Below, piece after piece: positions 53,764 through 62,234 of a stretch of DNA of 64,000 nucleotides; within the stretch, counting starts at the first letter, position 1; the number at the start of each line of letters is the position of its first letter. The position numbers were made by a program, and so were the translations under genes. Source of the DNA: an uncultured Bacilli bacterium. Lineage in GTDB: Bacteria; Bacillota_I; Bacilli_A; RF39; UBA660. The stretch covers positions 1 to 64,000 of the forward strand of contig CAKPIS010000002.1 of the NCBI GenBank assembly GCA_934162425.1. The letters run 5' to 3'. Below the pieces are notes generated by a model. The model saw nothing but the letters and a program-made list of their open reading frames with translations. It had not been told where the DNA came from and made no database searches.

Positions 53764-55005
53764 TTACCTTTTTGACCTGATAAACTTAAGCGTTTTTAAC
53801 CCTAAATTAAATAAACCATACCATACTTTACTAATTACTAAGTCATATTCACCAACTAATTCTAATACATTTGGATTAAATTTAGACTTAAAAGTCGATA
53901 AGTGATCTTCAAGTGAACCATCTACTCCTCCAAGATCACAGTAATCACATCCATTATCTAAACAATAGCATAATCTATAAAACATAAGTCCATTAGTTAT
54001 CTTAAGTGATGGAAGAATATTAGTATTAGTACCAGCATATAAAAATGATGCTGTTTTAATACCACTATTACAAGTTGGCATCATAACAATAGTCGCTCCT
54101 GCAAGAGGTTTATTGCCATATTTTTCTTTTACTTTTTTTGCTTCTTCTATTTGATTTAAACAAAACTCTTTTTTATTTTCATGTTCTTTCATATCTTTTT
54201 CTAAAAACTTTATATATTTATCTATATTAACGTGTGCAAAGAAAAGTACTGCGTTATCTGGAAATGAATCCATTAAATTCTTAAAATAGTTTTCACTTCT
54301 AAGTGATATATGTTGTCTTTTTTCAGTTTCTTTTAAAACACTAATTAAGTATTTAACATCTTCTTTATTTTTAGAATAAGAAAACTCTACTCCTCTTTCT
54401 TCTTGATATGTACCAATATAGTTTCTTGTGTTTTTTGGAAAAGTTCTTCTTAAAGCCTCTTTTTCATATAAATTTTCATCTTTATCTTTAAGTGATATTA
54501 CCATTGTATATCTTGGCTGAATATAAGCATTTACTTCCCTTTTATATCCACCATGCACAAAGCCTACTTTTTCTAAATTAGATACAATTTCTTTTGTATC
54601 TTTTATAAATGACTTTCTAACTTCTATACCTTTATTTTTTCTTATATTTTGAATATTATCTTCACTAAAACATATAAATGGATCTATTTTTATATCTATT
54701 CCACCATTTTTTTTAGCATAATCTCTTAAATTTTCTGTAAAACTTTCTAATAATTTCTTATCTTTATAATCTATAACAAAACCTCTTGGTATGTAAAATA
54801 ATTTTTTATTTAAAAATAATTTTCTTTTTAAAATCATTGCTGCACATACTAATTTTTCGTTATCATACATACCTACAAAAGAACTTTCCCAGGCTGTTTT
54901 AACAAGTGACCAAGAAGATGTTTGCATAAATGTAGTTGATGGAAAATTTTTAACAAAATTGTCATAGTCTTCTTTTTTAATATTATCTTTAAATACGTAT
55001 TTCAT
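53764..55005 (-). CDS. FemA/FemX-type aminoacyltransferase (peptidoglycan cross-bridge)
   Basis: The 413-residue protein has the FemAB double GNAT-fold pattern: TTFMQTSSWSLVKTAW, YIPRGFVIDY, PRYTMVISLKDKDENL, FPKNTRNYIGTYQEERGVEF, a coiled-coil insertion (about 260-300) and the end CDYCDLGGVDGSLEDHLSTFK then SKFNPNVLELVGEYDL. Such enzymes add amino acids from aminoacyl-tRNA to lipid II precursors. The acceptor position and amino acid cannot be read. It lies 23 nt after pduL and is probably co-transcribed with it. Confidence 0.93.
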   Translation of the reverse strand: MKYVFKDNIKKEDYDNFVKNFPSTTFMQTSSWSLVKTAWESSFVGMYDNEKLVCAAMILKRKLFLNKKLFYIPRGFVIDYKDKKLLESFTENLRDYAKKNGGIDIKIDPFICFSEDNIQNIRKNKGIEVRKSFIKDTKEIVSNLEKVGFVHGGYKREVNAYIQPRYTMVISLKDKDENLYEKEALRRTFPKNTRNYIGTYQEERGVEFSYSKNKEDVKYLISVLKETEKRQHISLRSENYFKNLMDSFPDNAVLFFAHVNIDKYIKFLEKDMKEHENKKEFCLNQIEEAKKVKEKYGNKPLAGATIVMMPTCNSGIKTASFLYAGTNTNILPSLKITNGLMFYRLCYCLDNGCDYCDLGGVDGSLEDHLSTFKSKFNPNVLELVGEYDLVISKVWYGLFNLGLKTLKFIRSKR

Positions 55006-55028
55006 AAATTTTCTCCTTATCTATATAA

Positions 55029-55595
55029 TTATTCTATTATTAAATTCCCTTGATCTCCATTTTTTATTAAAAAAGCATTAGCTTCATCTGTATCTATATG
55101 AACTTCTAAAGAAAAACTATCATCTAATCTAACATATACTTTTTCTAAAACACCAGGTCTTTGGCCATCTATTTTTAAACTTACGCACTCTTTATCAATA
55201 AAACCATATTTTTTAGCATCTTCATAGTTTGAATGAATATGTCTTGCAGCGATTATTAAAGCATTTTTTGTTATACTTCCCTTTGGACCTATTATAGTAA
55301 TTTCACCTGCTCCATTTAAATCACCTGAATTTCTAACGGGCGGATTAACTCCTAGTTTAAATGCATCTGTTTTTGATACTTCAACTTGTGTTTTTCCTCT
55401 TTCAGGTCCTAAAATTCTAACACGTTCGATACTTCCTTTTGAGCCTTCAATAGTAACTTGTTCTTCACAGGCAAACTGACCCTTTTGTGATAGCGGACAT
55501 TTATTTGTTAAACTATATTCTTCTCCAAATAAAATTTTAACATCTTCTTTTGTTACATGTACATGTCTTGCAGATACTCCTATATTTACTTTCAT
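55029..55595 (-). CDS. pduL: PduL-type phosphate acyltransferase (phosphotransacetylase)
   Basis: The 188-residue enzyme moves acyl groups between CoA and phosphate. It has the two PduL half-domains with metal-binding histidines in VSARHVHVTKED and IIAARHIHSNYED, plus RILGPERGKTQVEVSKTDA. There is no N-terminal encapsulation peptide and no microcompartment gene nearby, so it probably serves as the cytoplasmic acetate/ATP-forming phosphotransacetylase. GGAG precedes the ATG. Confidence 0.95.
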   Translation of the reverse strand: MKVNIGVSARHVHVTKEDVKILFGEEYSLTNKCPLSQKGQFACEEQVTIEGSKGSIERVRILGPERGKTQVEVSKTDAFKLGVNPPVRNSGDLNGAGEITIIGPKGSITKNALIIAARHIHSNYEDAKKYGFIDKECVSLKIDGQRPGVLEKVYVRLDDSFSLEVHIDTDEANAFLIKNGDQGNLIIE

Positions 55596-55621
55596 ATTTA
55601 ACTCTCCTATTCCTGATTATT

Positions 55622-55651
55622 AGTATAACACGTATATTAAACTTAATTCAA
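55622..55651 (-). promoter_or_regulatory. sigma-A promoter of pduL
   Basis: TTGAAT (55651-55646), 18-nt spacer, TATACT (55627-55622) with extended TGT. It shares its DNA with the divergent sigma-E-like gerQ promoter. Confidence 0.7.
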
Positions 55652-55660
55652 TCATATATT
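55632..55660 (+). promoter_or_regulatory. sigma-E-like promoter of gerQ
   Basis: GTATATT (55632-55638), 14-nt spacer, CATATATT (55653-55660). The -35 matches the sigma-E consensus nearly fully and the -10 in 6 of 8 positions. gerQ is a sigma-E gene in B. subtilis, so the match makes biological sense. Confidence 0.65.
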
Positions 55661-55690
55661 TAAATGAAATATAAAAAAGGAGAAAATTTT

Positions 55691-56107
55691 ATGAATTCAA
55701 ATTATAACCCGATATATCCAAATTTAAATAATTCTGGTTTTAATGCTACTGCTATGGGAGGAGTTGCATCTGTACCAAGTACTAAAACAGAGATGGAAAG
55801 TAACAACACTGCCTTAATGCAAGCTAATGATAACATGTTAGATTTAGAACAATCTTATATAGAAAATATATTAAGATTAAATAAAGGAAAACTTGCAACG
55901 CTTTATTTTTCATATCCTGATTCTGTTGAATGGAGAGATAGAAAATACACTGGTATTATAGAAGCTGCTGGAAGAGACCATATAATACTTAGCGATCCAA
56001 AAACTGGTAGATGGTATCTACTTCTTATGATATATTTAAATTATGCTGACTTTGATGAAAAAATTAATTATAGTCCAACGTTTTATATACCAAATCAAGG
56101 TAGATAA
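55691..56107 (+). CDS. gerQ: spore coat protein GerQ
   Basis: The protein has 138 residues from the ATG at 55691 (AAGGAG 8 nt upstream; a longer frame from 55664 would include that site). The C-terminal core matches GerQ: SYIENILRLNKGKLATLYFS, DSVEWRDRKYTGIIEAAGRD, HIILSDPKTGRWYLLLMIYL and NYADFDEKINYSPTFYIP. The N-terminus is Asn/Ser-rich and low in complexity, as in Bacillus. GerQ is needed in the coat for CwlJ-dependent cortex lysis during germination and is cross-linked by transglutaminase. No cwlJ lies beside it here. Confidence 0.95.
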   Translation: MNSNYNPIYPNLNNSGFNATAMGGVASVPSTKTEMESNNTALMQANDNMLDLEQSYIENILRLNKGKLATLYFSYPDSVEWRDRKYTGIIEAAGRDHIILSDPKTGRWYLLLMIYLNYADFDEKINYSPTFYIPNQGR

Positions 56108-56111
56108 ATCC

Positions 56112-56140
56112 TTGTAAAAATTCTTCTTATTTGCTATAAT
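56112..56140 (+). promoter_or_regulatory. sigma-A promoter of the coiled-coil gene
   Basis: TTGTAA (56112-56117), 17-nt spacer ending TGC (extended -10), TATAAT (56135-56140). It starts 5 nt after the gerQ stop. Confidence 0.8.
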
Positions 56141-56166
56141 CAAAAGTGAAAGTAGAGGTTAGGTTT

Positions 56167-56682
56167 ATGATTGTAATAGCTGTCGCACTAGTTTTTATGA
56201 CAATTTTATTTATATACTTTACAAGTAAAGATAAAATGACTATATATAGTATGAAACTTAAAAATATAGAAGAAAAAATAAATAGTACTTTAATAAAAAG
56301 AAAAGAATTATTAAAAGATTCAGAAGTTAAAATAAAAGAATTATTAAATACAAATAAGACTATTTATGAAAACTTTGGTGAATTAAGTAATAGTTCTAAT
56401 GATATGATAAAGTTTGATAAAAAGCTTGCTATTTATACTAATGAATTTAATTTAATTAAAGATAAGTATAAAAAATTAAGAAATAATGAAGATTTTCAAA
56501 AAATAGCTTTTAAAATAAATGAAACAGATGATTTACTTAAAGCATATAAAGAGTATTATAATAAATACGCAGAAAGCTATAATAAACAACTTAAATCTTT
56601 TCCTTTTGTTATTATTAATATATTTAAAAGAAAAAAGAAAAAAAATTACTTTGATAGTAACTATGAAGAAGAAAAACTCTAA
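56167..56682 (+). CDS. membrane-anchored coiled-coil protein of unknown function
   Basis: The protein has 171 residues from the ATG at 56167 (GAGG upstream). One N-terminal membrane helix (2-22, IVIAVALVFMTILFIYF) is followed by about 125 residues of predicted coiled coil (LKNIEEKINSTLIKRKELLK and onwards) and a Lys-rich tail. The layout (outside-in anchor with cytoplasmic coiled coil) recalls a very short EzrA-like protein, but no family motif supports that. Its terminator is shared with ung. Confidence 0.75.
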   Translation: MIVIAVALVFMTILFIYFTSKDKMTIYSMKLKNIEEKINSTLIKRKELLKDSEVKIKELLNTNKTIYENFGELSNSSNDMIKFDKKLAIYTNEFNLIKDKYKKLRNNEDFQKIAFKINETDDLLKAYKEYYNKYAESYNKQLKSFPFVIINIFKRKKKKNYFDSNYEEEKL

Positions 56683-56706
56683 GAAAAATCTTAGAGCTTT
56701 TTATTT
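56671..56706. terminator. bidirectional terminator between the coiled-coil gene and ung
   Basis: Perfect 8-bp stem CTCTAAGA/TCTTAGAG with a 4-nt loop, A run to the left and T run to the right; both genes converge on it. Confidence 0.88.
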
Positions 56707-57357
56707 TCCAAAATCAATTGGGGTTTTACCTACTTTAATTAAATATTCATTTGTTTTTGAAAAAGGTTTACTTCCAAAAAAACCATTATATGCAGAAAGT
56801 GGTGATGGATGTGCTGACTCAATTATATAGTGACTAGGATTAGTTATTAATTTTTTCTTATCTCTTGCACTTCTTCCCCATAAAATAAATACAACGTTAT
56901 TAAGTTTCTCATTTATTTGTTTTATAACAAAATCAGTAAATATTTCCCAGCCTATATCTTTATGTGAGTTTGCTTTATCCTTTTCAACAGTAAGAACTGT
57001 GTTAAGTAAAAATACTCCTTGCTTTGCTAAAGAAGAAAGATCAGTATCCTCTCTTTCTACTCCTATATCATCTTTTAACTCTTTAAATATATTTCTAAGT
57101 GAAGGTGGCGTCCTAACTCCTCTTCTAACCGAAAACGAAAGCCCCATAGCTTCTTTTTCACCATGATATGGGTCTTGGCCTAAAATAACTACTTTAATAT
57201 CTTTAAAATCCGTTAATTTAAATGCATTAAATAAATCGTTAGCAGGTGGATATATAGTTTTAGATAATCTCTCTTCTTTAATAAATTCTTTTATATATCT
57301 AAAATAACTCTTTTTCATTTCTTTTTGTAAAACTAAATCCCAACTATTATGAAACAT
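56701..57357 (-). CDS. ung: uracil-DNA glycosylase
   Basis: Removes uracil from DNA. The 218-residue family 1 enzyme has the water-activating Asp62 in GQDPYHG, GLSFSV, LLNTVLTVEKDKANSH, FILWG and the catalytic His in SAHPSPLSAYNGFFGSKPF. Full length, single-gene unit. Confidence 0.98.
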   Translation of the reverse strand: MFHNSWDLVLQKEMKKSYFRYIKEFIKEERLSKTIYPPANDLFNAFKLTDFKDIKVVILGQDPYHGEKEAMGLSFSVRRGVRTPPSLRNIFKELKDDIGVEREDTDLSSLAKQGVFLLNTVLTVEKDKANSHKDIGWEIFTDFVIKQINEKLNNVVFILWGRSARDKKKLITNPSHYIIESAHPSPLSAYNGFFGSKPFSKTNEYLIKVGKTPIDFGK

Positions 57358-57400
57358 ATAATATCACCTCATCTATTAATTATAGTAACATATTAAAGTT

Positions 57401-57429
57401 AAAAGAAAAAGACTTATTTATGATAAGCC
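57401..57429 (-). terminator. intrinsic terminator after rlmH
   Basis: Minus-strand stem GGCTTAT/ATAAGTC (one G-U) with a 5-nt loop, followed by TTTTTCTTTT. The stem begins inside the last rlmH codons and ends the rplI-rlmH operon. Confidence 0.75.
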
Positions 57430-57860
57430 TCATTATTTATTATTTTAAATGAACGATATATTTGTTCTAGTAGTATTACTCTAAATAATTGATGTGGAAA
57501 AGTTAGTTTTGAAAAAGATAATCTATAATCTGATCTATCTAATACAGAAGCTGATAGTCCATTAGAACCACCTATTACAAATGTTATATTTCTAGATATA
57601 TTTTTATTAATAAAATCTGATAATTCTTCTGATGATAAATTTTTACTATTTATTTCTAAAGTAACAACAAAGTCCTTTTCATTTATTTTATTTAATATAT
57701 TTTTGCCTTCTTCTACTACTTCTTTTTTCTCATCATAACTATAATCAGGTAACTCTATTATTTCTAGTTTTGTATATTTAGATAATCTTTTTTCATATTC
57801 TTTTAATGCATCTTTAAAATATGTTTCTTTAATCTTTCCAACACAAATTATTTTTATCAT
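57414..57860 (-). CDS. rlmH: 23S rRNA pseudouridine-1915 N3-methyltransferase
   Basis: RlmH methylates pseudouridine 1915 of 23S rRNA using SAM. The protein has 148 residues from the ATG at 57860 (MIKIICVGKIKE, the family start), whose ATGA overlaps the walJ stop. The SPOUT knot motifs FVIGGSNGLS and SFSKLTFPHQLFRVILLEQIY then RSFKIINNEAYHK are intact. walJ-rlmH order is common in Bacilli. Confidence 0.98.
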   Translation of the reverse strand: MIKIICVGKIKETYFKDALKEYEKRLSKYTKLEIIELPDYSYDEKKEVVEEGKNILNKINEKDFVVTLEINSKNLSSEELSDFINKNISRNITFVIGGSNGLSASVLDRSDYRLSFSKLTFPHQLFRVILLEQIYRSFKIINNEAYHK

Positions 57861-58624
57861 ACTTCTATCCAATCCGTTCTTTGTTTTTGTTTTGCTATTA
57901 ATATATTTTTTACATTTTTACTATTTTTACTTAAAATATCTTTTAGCATATCTTCTGCCTTTTCATATGTATTATTATCATCACTTAAGTGTGCTAATAT
58001 AATTGTTTTTGTTTTATCACCTACAAATAATGACAAGTAATATGAAGCATCAGTATTTGATAAGTGACCTTTATCTCCTAATATTCTCTTTTTTAAATGA
58101 AAGGGGTATTTACCATCCATTAACATCTTAACATCATGATTACTTTCCATAACATATAAATTATGATTTTTTAATCTTTCAAAGTATTTATTGTTAATAT
58201 ATCCAGTATCAGTTATATACACAAATGACTTATTATCATTTTTTAGTATAAATCCAACAGACCCTTTAACATCGTGTGAAGTTTTTATAACATCAATATT
58301 TAAATCATCTATTATTATATTATTTGTTTCATATAATTCATAATCAAAATCTTCTATATATTCATGTAATAAAGATAAAATTATTTTATTAACATATAAT
58401 TTAGGATGATATTTTTTCAAGAATACTTTTAATCCTTGTATGTGATCCACGTGGGTATGTGTTATAAGAATTGCTTTTATATCATTTGGATCCACTTCTA
58501 ACTCCTTAAGCCTTTCTTCAACGTAACTTTTAGTAACACCAAGATCAATTAAGACCTTGGTGTCTTTTGTTTCTACTAAAGTACTATTACCACGACTTCC
58601 ACTTGATAAAACTGATATACGCAT
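57857..58624 (-). CDS. walJ: metallo-beta-lactamase fold hydrolase, WalJ/YycJ family
   Basis: The 255-residue protein opens MRISVLSSGSRGNSTLVE and has the metal-binding THTHVDHIQG motif, SHDVKGSVGF and the HLSDDNN His. YycJ/WalJ is linked to cell-wall homeostasis and DNA repair fidelity in Bacillus; the reaction is unsettled. Here no walRK genes precede it; instead it follows an M23 peptidase. ATG overlaps the stop of that gene (TAATG). Confidence 0.95.
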   Translation of the reverse strand: MRISVLSSGSRGNSTLVETKDTKVLIDLGVTKSYVEERLKELEVDPNDIKAILITHTHVDHIQGLKVFLKKYHPKLYVNKIILSLLHEYIEDFDYELYETNNIIIDDLNIDVIKTSHDVKGSVGFILKNDNKSFVYITDTGYINNKYFERLKNHNLYVMESNHDVKMLMDGKYPFHLKKRILGDKGHLSNTDASYYLSLFVGDKTKTIILAHLSDDNNTYEKAEDMLKDILSKNSKNVKNILIAKQKQRTDWIEV

Positions 58625-60096
58625 TATTTATATAGAATAAGTGGATTAAGTGGAGTACCACCTCTGTATGGTAAACCATTTTTATATAGACCAAAATGTA
58701 AATGTGTACCTGTTGCAAAACCGGTATGTCCCATTGTACCTATTTGTTGTCCCTTTTGTACAGTTTGACCCTCTGAAACTATTCTTGAATGCATATGTCC
58801 ATATAATGTGTAATAACCATTACCATGATCTATTGTAACATAGTTACCCAAACTTCCTTTATTAGTTGATGCAATAACAGTACCAGAGCCAGCTGCATAT
58901 ATAGGTGAACCTTCACCACTACCAGCTATATCTATAGCTTCATGAACTTTACCCCAACGATAGCCAAACTGACTTGATATAAAGTATTGTGATATAGTAG
59001 GCCATGCCCAATCTCCAGTTACAACAACAGTTCCATAAGAACTAGATGATTTCGTACCTACTTTAACAACTTTATTAACTGCTGGTATAATAGTTTCTCT
59101 AGACACTATTACAACGTTGTGAGTTTCACCGTTAACGGTTTTTAACTTAGTTGTTAATCTATCTAATCCGTTTTGACCTTGAACAGTTGTCTCACTATTA
59201 CCAGCATACATATTATCATCATATTCTGTTGTAGTTTGATACTGACTTTCTTGATCAAGAACAGTATGAGATTCAACTACTACATCAACAACAGGATTAA
59301 TAAGTCCTACTTTAACTTGTTGTCCAACCGATAACAAATTATTAGAACTAGTAAACTCAGGATTAACAATTAAAAATTCTTCTGTAGCAAGTTTATGATC
59401 ATATGCAATAGAATCTATTGTATCTCCTTCTTGTACAGTGTAATATTCTTCATCTTTTACTTCTCCAAATAATAAATATTTAGTTAAAGTTTTTTCATCA
59501 GTAAAAATTTGTTCATCTGCAGAAATATAAGTATTTTTTAAAGTAATATCTTGATCAATATAAATATCTTCTATTAATGAACCAGTATCTTTTATTTCAG
59601 GTTGTGTATCATTTTTATAATTTTCTATCTCATCTTTTGGAACAAAAGCTTCAACAACCGTTTTTATCGCCTTATTAAACATATCTTTTTTAAGTACATT
59701 TATAACTATTTTTTGTTCATCTTCACTTTGAGGCTTAATGGTAACTTTATAGCCCTTAACAGTAAATGGTTTTTGTTTTTTTATGATGTTGTGAACTTGT
59801 TTAGCTGTTAAAATCTTTTTTTCATACGTAGTACATTTTTGTATATCAACACCTGATGGAATATATACTTTATCTACTCCGTATTTTTCTTTTATATCTT
59901 TTTGTTCTTCATTTATATAATCCTCTAACTCTTTTTTATTTTTTATATTACCAATAGATTTACCATCTAAATATACTTTGTATACATTTTTAGGACTCAA
60001 ACTATATTTATTAGAAAAGTTAACAAAAAATACAATTGAAAATGCTATTAAAATTGAAAATAAATATAAAATCCCCTTTTTTATTACCTTAAACAT
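58624..60096 (-). CDS. membrane-anchored M23 peptidase with LysM and G5 domains
   Basis: This 490-residue protein has an N-terminal membrane helix (about 8-27), an uncharacterised region, a LysM domain (YTVQEGDTIDSIAYDHKLATEEF), a G5 domain (VVESHTVLDQESQYQ to VVKVGTKSS) and a LytM/M23 domain. In the latter the zinc ligands HEAIDIAG (HxxxD) and HLHFGLY are present. It is probably an outward-facing peptidoglycan endopeptidase active in wall growth. It lies 3 nt after dnaB and overlaps walJ, so it is part of the rplI-dnaB operon. Confidence 0.93.
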   Translation of the reverse strand: MFKVIKKGILYLFSILIAFSIVFFVNFSNKYSLSPKNVYKVYLDGKSIGNIKNKKELEDYINEEQKDIKEKYGVDKVYIPSGVDIQKCTTYEKKILTAKQVHNIIKKQKPFTVKGYKVTIKPQSEDEQKIVINVLKKDMFNKAIKTVVEAFVPKDEIENYKNDTQPEIKDTGSLIEDIYIDQDITLKNTYISADEQIFTDEKTLTKYLLFGEVKDEEYYTVQEGDTIDSIAYDHKLATEEFLIVNPEFTSSNNLLSVGQQVKVGLINPVVDVVVESHTVLDQESQYQTTTEYDDNMYAGNSETTVQGQNGLDRLTTKLKTVNGETHNVVIVSRETIIPAVNKVVKVGTKSSSSYGTVVVTGDWAWPTISQYFISSQFGYRWGKVHEAIDIAGSGEGSPIYAAGSGTVIASTNKGSLGNYVTIDHGNGYYTLYGHMHSRIVSEGQTVQKGQQIGTMGHTGFATGTHLHFGLYKNGLPYRGGTPLNPLILYK

Positions 60097-60098
60097 AT

Positions 60099-61442
60099 CT
60101 ATTCACCAGTTTCCCTTCGAAAATTAACAAAAGTACTAGTATCCTTTCTAAATAATAACTCTATTGTTGTTGTAGGACCACTTCTGTTTTTACCTATTAT
60201 TAATTCTGTTATACTTGCATTATCATCACGTCTTGCTTCTTTATTATAATAATCATCTCTATATAAGAATGATACAATATCAGCATCTTGCTCTATCGAA
60301 CCAGATTCCCTTAAATCACTCATGATTGGTCTTTTATCTTCACGTGATTCAACAGCACGAGAAAGCTGTGCAAGTGCTATTACAGGAACACCAAGTTCTA
60401 GTGCCATAGTTTTTAAACTTCTTGATATTTCTGATACTTCTTGTTGTCTATTTCCTGCTGATTTAGCTGGACCTGTTATAAGCTGTAAATAATCTATTAA
60501 AACAAGTCCTAATCCCTTCTCTGAATTAGCAAGTCTTCTACATTTACTTCTAATTTCTCCTATGGTTATACCTGGAGTATCATCTAAGTATAAATTGGTA
60601 TCAGACAACTTACTAATTGCTTCATTTAATCTTTTCCAATCATTATGTTCAAGACGCCCCGTACGCATCTTAGAGCCATTTATTTGTCCTAATGACTGAA
60701 GTATTCTATTTGCTAATTGCTCAGCACTCATTTCTAAGTTGAAAAGTGCAACAGATGAAGAACTATGCATAGCAGCATATGTAGCTAAATTAAGTGCAAA
60801 AGCAGTTTTACCCATAGCAGGACGAGCCGCAATTATTATAAATTGGTTAGGTTGAAGTCCTGCTGTTAATTTATCAAAATCAGAAAAACCAGTTGCAAGA
60901 CCAGTAATTTCAGAACCTTGCTCTGCTAACTTCTCAAGATTAGCTTGCTCTCTAAATGCAACATCTTGAATTCTCTGAAATTCAGTTACTTTTCTCATAT
61001 TACCTATTCTAAGCATCTTCATTTCAGCATTATCTAAAACATCATATATAGAATCACTATAAGTATAAGCATCATTAGCTATTTCAGTTGCAGTTTCAAT
61101 CATTTTTCTTGCAACCATTTTTTCTTTAACTATATTTATATAATATTCAACATTAGAAGCACTAGGTACAGAATCTAATAACTCAGATAAATACTCAGCA
61201 TTACCAACTCTACTTAATATCTTCTTATCATTTAATTTACTAGTAAGTATTGTAATATCAATAGCAGAAGATGAATCATTTAATTCCTGTAGCGTTTCAA
61301 ATATAAGTCTGTTAGCTTCACTATAAAATGATTCACTAGATAGTTCATCGCATATTTTTTGAAGAGCAGTTTTAGATAAAAAGGCAGACCCCAATACAGC
61401 TTTTTCAGCATCTAATGCTTCTGGTACTTTTCTTTCTGCCAT
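60099..61442 (-). CDS. dnaB: replicative DNA helicase
   Basis: The protein has 447 residues from the ATG at 61442 (AAGGAG 9 nt upstream; the in-frame TTG at 61451 is part of the spacer). The N-terminal domain VPEALDAEKAVLGS, Walker A ARPAMGKTAF, Walker B LVLIDYLQLI and the C-terminal DLRESGSIEQDADIVSFLYR arginine-finger region are intact. It acts as the hexameric fork helicase (DnaC in B. subtilis naming). It follows rplI, the normal Firmicutes order. Confidence 0.98.
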   Translation of the reverse strand: MAERKVPEALDAEKAVLGSAFLSKTALQKICDELSSESFYSEANRLIFETLQELNDSSSAIDITILTSKLNDKKILSRVGNAEYLSELLDSVPSASNVEYYINIVKEKMVARKMIETATEIANDAYTYSDSIYDVLDNAEMKMLRIGNMRKVTEFQRIQDVAFREQANLEKLAEQGSEITGLATGFSDFDKLTAGLQPNQFIIIAARPAMGKTAFALNLATYAAMHSSSSVALFNLEMSAEQLANRILQSLGQINGSKMRTGRLEHNDWKRLNEAISKLSDTNLYLDDTPGITIGEIRSKCRRLANSEKGLGLVLIDYLQLITGPAKSAGNRQQEVSEISRSLKTMALELGVPVIALAQLSRAVESREDKRPIMSDLRESGSIEQDADIVSFLYRDDYYNKEARRDDNASITELIIGKNRSGPTTTIELLFRKDTSTFVNFRRETGE

Positions 61443-61455
61443 TTTAATCAACTCC

Positions 61456-61896
61456 TTACTTAACTAAGTTAACCGTTAATATCATGCATACACATTTATG
61501 CAAATTAACCTTAACTTTATGATATCCTAAAGATGATATACTATCATCTAAAACTATTTTTTTCTTATCTATTTTATATCCCATTTCATCTAATTTAGCT
61601 GCTATCTGCTTAGATGAAATAGAACCAAATACTTGATCATTTTTACCTGTTTTAACTTTAAATGTTAAAGTCTTTTTTTCAAGTTCATTTTTTATCTTAG
61701 TACAAAAATCTATTTCTTCTTGCAACTTTATTTCTTTATTTTTATTACTTATATCTAATACTTCTTTACTTCTTTTGGTATAAGCAACAGCATATTTATT
61801 TTTTATTAAGAAGTTTTGGGCATATCCATCTTTAACTTCTTTTATTTCCCCTTCTTTTCCTTGTCCTTTTACATTTTTTATAAATATAACCTTCAT
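61456..61896 (-). CDS. rplI: 50S ribosomal protein L9
   Basis: L9 stabilises the L1-stalk side of the 50S subunit. The 146-residue sequence has the N-domain signature MKVIFIKNVKGQGKEGEIKE, then GYAQNFLIKNKYAVAYT, the connecting helix and a C-domain. The C-domain reads DSISSLGYHKVKVNLHKCVC; the usual K-x-L-G-x-H-x-V-x-V-x-L-H core is kept. AAAGGTGGG precedes the ATG. Confidence 0.97.
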   Translation of the reverse strand: MKVIFIKNVKGQGKEGEIKEVKDGYAQNFLIKNKYAVAYTKRSKEVLDISNKNKEIKLQEEIDFCTKIKNELEKKTLTFKVKTGKNDQVFGSISSKQIAAKLDEMGYKIDKKKIVLDDSISSLGYHKVKVNLHKCVCMILTVNLVK

Positions 61897-61933
61897 AATT
61901 AGCCCACCTTTCTAATTAGATAATTACTATAGT

Positions 61934-61939
61934 ATTATA
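61934..61939 (-). promoter_or_regulatory. probable -10 of the rplI operon promoter
   Basis: TATAAT with extended TGT on the minus strand, 38 nt before the rplI ATG; the -35 region is weak (TTTTAT). Confidence 0.55.
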
Positions 61940-61961
61940 ACATAAATTTAATTTAAATAAA

Positions 61962-61989
61962 ACAAAAAGAAAAGTAATACATACTTTCC
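61962..61989 (-). terminator. intrinsic terminator after rpsR
   Basis: Minus-strand stem GGAAAGTA/TACTTTTC (one G-U) with a 5-nt loop, followed by TTTTTGTTTT. Confidence 0.72.
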
Positions 61990-61993
61990 TTAA

Positions 61994-62209
61994 TTATCTT
62001 GTGAATGGAAGTAAAGCTATCATTCTAGCTCTTTTAACTTCTCTTGCAATATGTCTTTGGTGCTTAGAGCAAGCTCCTGTAACTCTTCTTGGTAATATTT
62101 TACCTTTTTCATTAATATATTTTCTTAAAATTTCAGGATCTTTATAGTTAACAGATTTACCTGCACACATTTGACATACTTTCTTTTTCTTTCTAAAAAA
62201 TTCTGCCAC
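61994..62209 (-). CDS. rpsR: 30S ribosomal protein S18
   Basis: S18 pairs with S6 on the 30S platform. The 71-residue protein shows [39 protein letters not shown] and [12 protein letters not shown]. It carries Cys residues (CQMC, ACSKH) that fit a zinc-binding form of S18. Third gene of the rpsF-ssb-rpsR operon. Confidence 0.98.
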   Translation of the reverse strand: MAEFFRKKKKVCQMCAGKSVNYKDPEILRKYINEKGKILPRRVTGACSKHQRHIAREVKRARMIALLPFTR

Positions 62210-62234
62210 GACAGTCTCCTCCTTCTTTTATTTA

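Noticed and set aside
55029..55595. Bacterial microcompartment locus suggested by pduL
   Set aside because: No shell protein, signature enzyme or encapsulation peptide is present; neighbours are a FemX-like gene and gerQ.
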